Assembly (NCBI RefSeq): GCF_000478275.1
Contig: NZ_ASJB01000044.1
Coordinates: 99,228 to 163,227 of the forward strand
DNA from: Amycolatopsis orientalis DSM 40040 = KCTC 9412
GTDB taxonomy: Bacteria; Actinomycetota; Actinomycetes; Mycobacteriales; Pseudonocardiaceae
Length of the DNA: 64,000 bases
Reading direction: 5' to 3'
The notes beneath the pieces are model-generated. The model saw only the letters and a list, made by a program, of their open reading frames with translations. It was not told the DNA's origin and searched no databases. The translations under genes were made by a program, and so were the position numbers. Below, piece after piece: positions 58,868-64,000 of the stretch; within the stretch, counting starts at the first letter, position 1, and each line of letters starts with the position of its first letter.

Positions 58868-59410
58868 TCAGGAGTTGAGCGCGGCCTGCAGCTCGATGTC
58901 GATCTTGACCTTCTCGGACAGGAAGGCGTTGCCCTCCGGGCCGATGCCGAAGTCGCGGCGGTTCACCGTGGCGGTGGCCGAGACGCCGAGCGTGGTGGCG
59001 TTGTCGTTGGCCGGGTTGGTGCCGATGCCGTTGAACTCCGCCTCGAGCGAGACCGGGACGGTCTTGCCGCGCCAGGTGAGCTCGCCGTCGATGACGTAGT
59101 CGCCACCGTCCTCGCGGATGCCGGTCGAGCGGAAGGTGATGACCGGGTGCTCGTCGACGTGGAAGAAGTCCTCGGACTTGAGGTGCGTGTCACGCCCGTC
59201 GACACCGCTGGCGACCGACGAGGCGTCGATCTCGACGGTGACCGAGGAGTCGAGGATGTTGTCGGCGGTCACGACCTCGCCGGTGAAGGCGGTGAAGTTG
59301 CCCCGGGACTTCGCCAGGCCGAGGTGCTTCACGGTGTAGGCGATGTCGGAGTGAGCGGTGTCGATCGTCCACTTGCCCGTGACGTAGCCCGGGATTTCGG
59401 TGGTGGTCAT
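58868..59410 (-). CDS. YceI-family lipocalin-like protein
   Basis: 180 aa, ATG 59410 (MTTTEIPGY); 59425 is an alternative. 'WTIDTAHSDIAYTVKHLGLA', 'GRDTHLKSEDFFHVDEHPVI' and 'ATVNRRDFGIG' are the YceI beta-barrel motifs. There is no signal peptide, so this is a cytosolic member. YceI proteins bind polyprenoid-like lipids. It is divergent from the MarR gene with two palindromes between them, so it is almost certainly a target of that regulator. Confidence 0.9.
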   Translation of the reverse strand: MTTTEIPGYVTGKWTIDTAHSDIAYTVKHLGLAKSRGNFTAFTGEVVTADNILDSSVTVEIDASSVASGVDGRDTHLKSEDFFHVDEHPVITFRSTGIREDGGDYVIDGELTWRGKTVPVSLEAEFNGIGTNPANDNATTLGVSATATVNRRDFGIGPEGNAFLSEKVKIDIELQAALNS

Positions 59411-59457
59411 GAAGTCGATCTCCAAAAGTCTGTGGTCTGTCCAGGGGAGCCCTCAGC

Positions 59458-59475
59458 TTGTTGAGCGCTCAACAA
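59458..59475. promoter_or_regulatory. MarR operator 1 in the YceI-marR intergenic region
   Basis: TTGTTGAGCGCTCAACAA, a perfect 18-bp palindrome, placed on the YceI side. Confidence 0.75.
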
Positions 59476-59492
59476 ATACTGTAGCGCAGTTT

Positions 59493-59508
59493 GGTTGAGC
59501 GCTCAACC
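59493..59508. promoter_or_regulatory. MarR operator 2 in the YceI-marR intergenic region
   Basis: GGTTGAGCGCTCAACC, a perfect 16-bp palindrome centred 34 bp from operator 1 and ending 9 bp before the marR start, a position suited to autorepression. Confidence 0.75.
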
Positions 59509-59517
59509 AGGGGTAGA

Positions 59518-60078
59518 ATGAGCCACATGTCCGAACCCCGATGGCTCTCCGACGAGGAGCAGAAGATCTGGCGCGACTTCTCCGCGGCGACGCGGATGCT
59601 GCAGGCGCACCTGGAGGGCCAGCTCCAGCATGAGGCGGGCATGCCCCACACCTACTACGAAGTGCTCGTCGCCCTGTCCGAGGCGCCGGGCCGTCAGCTG
59701 CGGATGAGCGAGCTCGCCGACGCGCGCAAGGCGTCGCGCAGCAGGCTTTCGCACGCTGTCGCGCGGCTCGAGGCGAACGGCTGGGTGCGCCGTGAGTCGT
59801 GTCCCACCGACAAACGCGGTTCCTGGGCGGTGCTCACCGCCGAGGGTTTCGCCGCGCTGGAGAAGGCCGCGCCCGGGCACGTCGAGGCCGTCCGCGAGAG
59901 TCTTTTCGATCCGCTGACCCCGGAACAGGTGAAGGCGCTCGGGGAGATCAGCGCCGCCGTGCTGGGTCGGCTGACGCCGAAATGCGCCGCCGCCGAGGCG
60001 GAACTGGCCCTGCGGGAAGAGTCCGGTGTGGCCTCCGGCGACGTCCGCGAGGTACCCGAACTGGCCAAAGCGGACTGA
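59518..60078 (+). CDS. MarR-family transcriptional regulator
   Basis: 186 aa from ATG 59518 (ATG 59527 also possible). The helical dimer region is followed by 'LVALSEAPGRQLRMSELADA', 'RKASRSRLSHAVARLEANGW' and 'VRRESCPTDKRGSWAVLTAE', the MarR winged helix with the D-x-R-G wing. A Cys sits in the wing region. It likely represses itself, the divergent yceI and, through the related palindrome at 54977, the nitroreductase; the ligand is unknown. Confidence 0.88.
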   Translation: MSHMSEPRWLSDEEQKIWRDFSAATRMLQAHLEGQLQHEAGMPHTYYEVLVALSEAPGRQLRMSELADARKASRSRLSHAVARLEANGWVRRESCPTDKRGSWAVLTAEGFAALEKAAPGHVEAVRESLFDPLTPEQVKALGEISAAVLGRLTPKCAAAEAELALREESGVASGDVREVPELAKAD

Positions 60079-60180
60079 GCGGAAGCCGGTCCGGGGCGGG
60101 CACGACGGCGGGCGTCGGTGCGGGTGGATAGGCTTCGGACGCCCATCCGACCCTGCTGCTTAGGTGCACCTGAAGAACCG

Positions 60181-60822
60181 ATGCTCAACATTTTCGCGCG
60201 CGCCTCCGTTTCCCGCGTCACCGACCCGATGGGGAAGGTGCTCGTCCGCGCCGGTCTGACCCCGAACGCGATGACCGTCATCGGCACGGCCGGCGCGGTC
60301 CTGTGCGCGCTCGCGTTCTTCCCCAACGACATGCTGCTGTGGGGCACCTTCACCGTGTGGGGCTTCGCGATGCTGGACCTGCTCGACGGCGCGATGGCCC
60401 GCGCCCGCGGGTACGGCACGGCGTTCGGGGCCGTTCTCGACGCGACCTGCGACAGGCTGGTCGACGGCGCCTTGTTCGCCGCGATCGCGTGGTGGTGCTT
60501 CGTCCACGACGACAACCGCCCGGCCGCGGCCGCCGCGTTGATCTGCCTCGTGCTCGCGCAGGTCATCTCCTACGTCAAGGCCCGCGCCGAGGCCTCCGGA
60601 CTGGAAGCGGACGGCGGGCTCGTCGAACGCGCGGAACGGCTGATCATCGCCCTCGTGGGAACCGGACTGCACGGTCTGGGCGTTCCGTACACCGTGGACA
60701 TCACCCTCTGGCTGCTCGCGGTGCTTTCGGTGATCACCCTGCTGCAGCGGACGGCCGCGGTGGCCAAGGCGGCGAGGGCCGCCAAGGCGGCAGGGCCACC
60801 CGCCACGGAAGGCGGGTCATGA
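60181..60822 (+). CDS. pgsA: Phosphatidylinositol phosphate synthase (CDP-alcohol phosphotransferase)
   Basis: 213 aa, ATG 60181. The CDP-alcohol phosphotransferase signature D-x2-D-G-x2-A-R-x8-G-x3-D-x3-D is complete: 'LDLLDGAMARARGYGTAF' then 'GAVLDATCDRLVDG'. About six membrane segments. It makes phosphatidylinositol phosphate from CDP-diacylglycerol and inositol phosphate, the first committed step of PI and PIM synthesis. Coupled by ATGA to the acyltransferase. Confidence 0.9.
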   Translation: MLNIFARASVSRVTDPMGKVLVRAGLTPNAMTVIGTAGAVLCALAFFPNDMLLWGTFTVWGFAMLDLLDGAMARARGYGTAFGAVLDATCDRLVDGALFAAIAWWCFVHDDNRPAAAAALICLVLAQVISYVKARAEASGLEADGGLVERAERLIIALVGTGLHGLGVPYTVDITLWLLAVLSVITLLQRTAAVAKAARAAKAAGPPATEGGS

Positions 60823-61736
60823 GCGGGTTCTCCCAGCGTCTGGGCGACTTCGGCTACGCGGCGGGCTGGCGGCTCGCGCGCTGGCTGCCCGAGCAGGTCG
60901 GCGCGGTGACCTTCGGGCTGGGCGCGGATCTCGCCGTCCGGCGGGACGGCGGCGGGGTGCGCCAGCTGCGGAGCAACCTCGCCAGGGTCGTGCCGCAGGC
61001 CGACGAGGTCGAACTCGACGAACTGACCCGCCGCGCGATGCGGTCCTACGCGCGCTACTGGCACGAGATGTTCCGGCTGCCCTCGATGGACCACAAGGAG
61101 GTCAGCCGCAAGGTCGCCCAGTCGATCACCGGGGTCGAGAACCTCGACGCCGCGCTGGCCGAGGGCAACGGCGCGGTGATGGCACTGCCGCACAGCGGGA
61201 ACTGGGACGCGGCGGGCGTCTGGCTCGCGGACTACCTCGGCGGCTTCACCACGGTCGCGGAGCGGCTGAAACCCGAGTCGCTGTACCAGCGGTTCGTGTC
61301 TTATCGTGAATCGCTCGGTTTCGAGATCGTGCCGCTGACCGGCGATAGTTCCGCGATGCGCGTGCTGCTCAAACGGCTTCGGGAGAACAAAGCGATCTGC
61401 CTGGTGGGGGACAGGGACCTGACGAATTCGGGGGTGCCGGTCAAGTTCTTCGGCGAGCAGACCCGGATGCCCGGCGGGCCGGCCAGGCTGGCCGCGACCA
61501 CCGGCGCCGCGCTGATCCCGGCGGGTTGCTGGTTCACCGAGGACGGCTGGCAGATCCGGCTGCACCCGAGGATCCGGGTCACCAACCGCTCCGAGGTCCC
61601 GGCGGCCACCCAGGCGCTGGCGGACATCTTCGCCGGGGACATCGCCGCGCATCCCGCCGACTGGCACATGATGCAGAAGTTCTGGCTCTCCGATTTCGAA
61701 GCCGGCGAACAGGCCGACCTCGGCGAAGCGAGCTGA
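60819..61736 (+). CDS. Phosphatidylinositol mannoside acyltransferase
   Basis: 305 aa, ATG 60819 in an ATGA overlap. Lipid-A/PatA-type acyltransferase: catalytic 'ALPHSGNWDAAGVWLADYLG' (H-x-x-x-x-D) near residue 127, and later 'LVGDRDLTNSGVPVKFFG' and 'MPGGPARLAATTGAALIPAG'. Placed between pgsA and pimA as in mycobacteria, where it acylates the mannose of PIM. It works at the inner face of the membrane. Confidence 0.88.
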   Translation: MSGFSQRLGDFGYAAGWRLARWLPEQVGAVTFGLGADLAVRRDGGGVRQLRSNLARVVPQADEVELDELTRRAMRSYARYWHEMFRLPSMDHKEVSRKVAQSITGVENLDAALAEGNGAVMALPHSGNWDAAGVWLADYLGGFTTVAERLKPESLYQRFVSYRESLGFEIVPLTGDSSAMRVLLKRLRENKAICLVGDRDLTNSGVPVKFFGEQTRMPGGPARLAATTGAALIPAGCWFTEDGWQIRLHPRIRVTNRSEVPAATQALADIFAGDIAAHPADWHMMQKFWLSDFEAGEQADLGEAS

Positions 61737-61740
61737 GCCG

Positions 61741-62904
61741 ATGGCTCAGCCGCGGGTCTTGAAGATCGGGATCGTCTGCCCCTACTCGTTCGACGTTCCG
61801 GGTGGGGTGCAGGGCCATGTCATCGATCTCGCGAAGGCGCTTCTCGCGCGCGGGCACGAGGTCTCGGTGCTCGCGCCGGCGGACGAGGACTCCGACGTCC
61901 CGGATTTCGTCGTCCCCGCGGGAAAGGCGCTCGGCATCCCGTACAACGGCTCGGTCGCGCGGCTGCAGTTCGGCCCGGTGTCCTACGCCAGGGTGCGGCG
62001 ATGGATCCGAGATGGCGAGTTCGACGTCCTGCATCTGCACGAACCCGCCGCGCCGAGTCTGTCCCTGCTGGCGCTGAAGGTCGCGGACGGCCCGATCGTG
62101 GCGACCTTCCACACCGCGACGACCCGGTCGCGCACCCTGGCCGCGTTCCAGCCGGTGCTGCGACCGCTGCTGGAGAAGATCACCGCGCGGATCGCGGTGT
62201 CGGCGCTGGCCCGCCGGGTCCAGGTCGAGCACGCCGGTGGCGACGCGGTCGAGGTGCCCAACGGCGTCGATGTCGACTTCTTCTCCCGCGCGCTCCCGCT
62301 GGACGGTTACCCGCGGGCGGGCGGCACGGTCGGCTTCGTCGGGCGGTACACCGAACCTCGCAAGGGGATGAGTGTGCTGCTGGAGGCGTTGCGCATGCTG
62401 CTGCCGGAGTTCGAGGACCTGCGGATGCTGGTGGTCGGCCGTGGCGACGAGGAGCAGCTCCGGCGCGAGGCCGGTCCGGAACTCGCGTCGCATATCGACC
62501 TGCTGGGCCAGGTCGACGACGAGACGAAGGCGCGGGCGCTGCGCAGCGTCGACGTCTACTGCGCGCCGAACACGGGTGGGGAGAGTTTCGGGATGATCCT
62601 CACCGAGGCGATGGCGGCGGGGACGCCGGTGCTGGCGAGCGGGCTGGACTCGTTCCGCCGGGTACTCGATGACGGCAAGGCCGGGATGCTGACCGAAACC
62701 GGTGACGCGGCCGCGCTGGCCGACGGGTTGCGTGAGCTGCTCGGGGACCCGGCGCGACGGGCGTCGCTGGCGGCGGCCGCGGGGGAGCGGGTCGCGATGT
62801 TCGACTGGTCCGTGGTCACCACGCAGGTCCTGCGGGTGTACGAGACGGCGATCGCCGCCGATCCCCGGCGGGTCGGCGCGGGCGAACGCGAGTTCAGCCG
62901 GTGA
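61741..62904 (+). CDS. pimA: Phosphatidyl-myo-inositol mannosyltransferase
   Basis: 387 aa, ATG 61741. GT-B, GT4 family: N-terminal 'IGIVCPYSFDVPGGVQGHVI' (the PimA GGVQ-H loop), 'FHTATTRSRTL' and C-terminal 'GRYTEPRKGMSVLLEALRML'. 'YCAPNTGGESFGMILTEAMA' (E-x7-E motif) binds GDP-mannose. It adds the first mannose to phosphatidylinositol. Its stop overlaps the LemA-like gene. Confidence 0.93.
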   Translation: MAQPRVLKIGIVCPYSFDVPGGVQGHVIDLAKALLARGHEVSVLAPADEDSDVPDFVVPAGKALGIPYNGSVARLQFGPVSYARVRRWIRDGEFDVLHLHEPAAPSLSLLALKVADGPIVATFHTATTRSRTLAAFQPVLRPLLEKITARIAVSALARRVQVEHAGGDAVEVPNGVDVDFFSRALPLDGYPRAGGTVGFVGRYTEPRKGMSVLLEALRMLLPEFEDLRMLVVGRGDEEQLRREAGPELASHIDLLGQVDDETKARALRSVDVYCAPNTGGESFGMILTEAMAAGTPVLASGLDSFRRVLDDGKAGMLTETGDAAALADGLRELLGDPARRASLAAAAGERVAMFDWSVVTTQVLRVYETAIAADPRRVGAGEREFSR

Positions 62905-63383
62905 CGACGTGGTTGTGGATCGGCGGTCTGGTGGCCGTGATCGTGGTGCTCGGCGGGTTGTTCCTGCTCGCGACGGCGAACCGGCTGGACCGGCTGCATG
63001 TCCGGACGGACGCGGGTTGGGCGGCGCTCGACGCGGCCCTCGCGCGGCGCGCCGTCGTCGCTAGGGCGGCCGCCGTGATCCTGGGCGACGAGGAACTGCG
63101 CGCCCTGGCCGAACGGGCCGAGCACGCCGACCGCTCGGAACGCGAAGCCGAGGAAAGCGAACTGACGCTGCGGCTGGGGGACGTCGACCGGACGACGTTG
63201 CCGCCGCCGCTGGCCGAGGAACTGACCGACGCCGAGCACCGCGTCGTCATCGCGCGACGGGTGCACAACGACGCCGTCCGGGACACGCTGCATCTGCGGC
63301 GGCGCCGCAAGGTCCGGTACTTCGGCCTCGCCGGCACCGCCCGGCTCCCGGAATACTTCGAAATCGCCGAACCCGACCTCTGA
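62901..63383 (+). CDS. LemA-like membrane-anchored protein
   Basis: 160 aa, GTG in a GTGA overlap with pimA. One N-terminal membrane helix (residues 4-24) is followed by 'NRLDRLHVRTDAGWAALDAA' and 'LARRAVVARAAAVIL', resembling the LemA pattern (R-x-x-V-x-x-A-W-x-x-(I/L)-D-x-x-L-x-R-R), and a helical cytoplasmic part. The same neighbour follows pimA in mycobacteria. Function unknown. Confidence 0.65.
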   Translation: MTTWLWIGGLVAVIVVLGGLFLLATANRLDRLHVRTDAGWAALDAALARRAVVARAAAVILGDEELRALAERAEHADRSEREAEESELTLRLGDVDRTTLPPPLAEELTDAEHRVVIARRVHNDAVRDTLHLRRRRKVRYFGLAGTARLPEYFEIAEPDL

Positions 63384-63385
63384 CC

Positions 63386-63459
63386 CCTCCCGCATTTCGT
63401 CCTCTGGATGCGGTACTTGCGTGTGCAACTACCGCATCCAGAGGACGAAATGCGGGAGG
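63386..63459. repeat. Large inverted repeat, copy 1 (upstream of the XdhC-like gene)
   Basis: Arms 63386-63420 and 63425-63459: 35-bp stem with one mismatch and a GTGT loop. It contains GTCCTCTGGATGCGGTA, shared with the repeat at 63941. The right arm covers the GGGAGG ribosome site of the next gene, so folding in mRNA would hide it. It also follows the stop of the LemA-like gene and can act as terminator. Confidence 0.8.
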
Positions 63460-63467
63460 ATGGGCGC

Positions 63468-63947
63468 GTGACTGACGAACAGCGGGTACTGGTGGCGGTG
63501 TTCGCGACGCCGGTGGCGTCGTTCCTCCTGCGCTACGCCAAGGATCTCGGGTACACGACGGTGTTGCTGGAGCCGGACGGCGCGCGGGCGACCGACGTCG
63601 AGAACGGCTTCGAAGCCGTCTCGGCGGTGCCGGAACTCGGCGCGGATACCGACGTGGTCGTCACCGACCATGACCGGCCCGAACTCGGCGAGGTGCTCAA
63701 GGCCGTCCTCGACCGCCCGGCCCGCTGGGTCGGGGTGCTGGGCAATCCGCGCCACGCCGGTCCGCATGTGTCCGCCCTCAAGGCGCTGGACGTGCCGGAA
63801 GACCGGATCGCGCGTGTGCATCGCCCGGTCGGCCTGAACATCGGCTCGCGTACGCCGCCCGAGATCGCCATCGCGACCCTCGCCGGTCTGCTCGCCGACC
63901 GGAACGGCCGTCCAGGCGGCTTCGAGTTCTCCCCGCCGCGCGTTTAG
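63468..63947 (+). CDS. XdhC-type Rossmann-domain protein
   Basis: 159 aa, GTG 63468 with GGGAGGATG upstream. It corresponds to the C-terminal Rossmann domain of XdhC proteins only: 'VVVTDHDRPELGEVLKAVLD', 'WVGVLGNPRHAGPHVSALKA', 'ARVHRPVGLNIGSRTPPEIA'. XdhC proteins help insert or sulfurate the molybdenum cofactor of xanthine dehydrogenase. The N-terminal Cys-bearing XdhC domain is absent, and no molybdoenzyme is adjacent. The stop codon lies in the arm of the following inverted repeat. Confidence 0.75.
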   Translation: MTDEQRVLVAVFATPVASFLLRYAKDLGYTTVLLEPDGARATDVENGFEAVSAVPELGADTDVVVTDHDRPELGEVLKAVLDRPARWVGVLGNPRHAGPHVSALKALDVPEDRIARVHRPVGLNIGSRTPPEIAIATLAGLLADRNGRPGGFEFSPPRV

Positions 63948-64000
63948 TCCTCTGGATGCGGTAGTTGCACGCGCAACTACCGCATCCAGAGGACTAAACG
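63941..64000. repeat. Large inverted repeat, copy 2 (downstream of the XdhC-like gene)
   Basis: Arms 63941-63968 and 63973-64000, perfect 28-bp stem, ACGC loop, reaching the window end. It shares GTCCTCTGGATGCGGTA with copy 1. Probably a terminator-like dispersed repeat; the stem may continue beyond the window. Confidence 0.8.

Noticed and set aside
1..64000. CRISPR arrays, rRNA genes, classical IS elements with transposases
   Set aside because: No repeated spacer-repeat pattern, rRNA-like sequence or transposase motif was seen.

Overview
High-GC actinobacterial DNA, most likely Amycolatopsis or a close member of the Pseudonocardiaceae. The evidence is heavy GTG/TTG start use, ATGA/GTGA gene overlaps, an SsgA-family sporulation regulator, and a mycobacteria-like phosphatidylinositol-mannoside block (thrS, HIT, pgsA, acyltransferase, pimA).

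Region 1 (1 to about 51,187) reads as accessory DNA, probably one large integrative conjugative element whose left end lies outside the window or was not recognised. Its right end is well defined: a tyrosine integrase (49768) with a small excisionase-like gene stops 52 bp from the 3' end of a tRNA-Val gene. From left to right it holds: the C-terminal part of a STAND/NACHT-like protein; a zinc-ribbon micro-gene coupled to an AlbA_2 (Schlafen-type) protein; a pair made of a lone integrase-type core-binding domain and a Cys-rich protein; an MFS transporter fused to a membrane-bound diguanylate cyclase; a complete Tad/Flp pilus locus (11165-24505: prepilin peptidase, lipoprotein, secreted protein, CpaB-, TadZ-, TadA-, TadB- and TadC-like proteins, Flp-like pilin, three TadE/G-like minor pilins, and a LysM-BTAD membrane protein); small genes behind a palindromic operator cluster; an ABC-ATPase with a HEPN-like motif; and a lower-GC membrane protein. 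A minus-strand conjugation module follows (31192-46345): NlpC/P60 hydrolase, Replic_Relax protein, TraG/VirD4-type coupling ATPase, VirB4, PrgI-like, VirB6-like and VirB2-like proteins, and a sigma-like HTH protein. After it come methyltransferase-like and XF1762-like cargo and the recombination genes.

The most striking feature is a cassette of about 3 kb (roughly 36448-39508) inside the element. It splits a Gene-product-88 (GP88) family gene lying between virB4 and traG into an N-terminal piece (39509-39697) and a C-terminal piece (35803-36447) that would rejoin in frame. The cassette encodes a 243-aa protein carrying seven cysteines at exact CxxC spacing, followed by an aliphatic tail, and next to it a radical SAM/SPASM enzyme with an N-terminal PqqD-like region. 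This looks like a RiPP system resembling sactipeptides but with a very long leader, and I do not recognise it as a described class.

Region 2 (51188-64000) is ordinary chromosome: a tRNA cluster (Val, Cys, Gly, then Val on the other strand), an SsgA-like gene, a polyprenyl glycosylphosphotransferase, a RutE-like nitroreductase, thrS-HIT, a small secreted protein, YceI and a divergent MarR regulator, and the pgsA/acyltransferase/pimA operon with a LemA-like protein. An XdhC-like gene sits between two large inverted repeats of one family. Three near-identical TTGAGCGCTCAA-type palindromes link the MarR regulator, YceI and the nitroreductase into one probable regulon.
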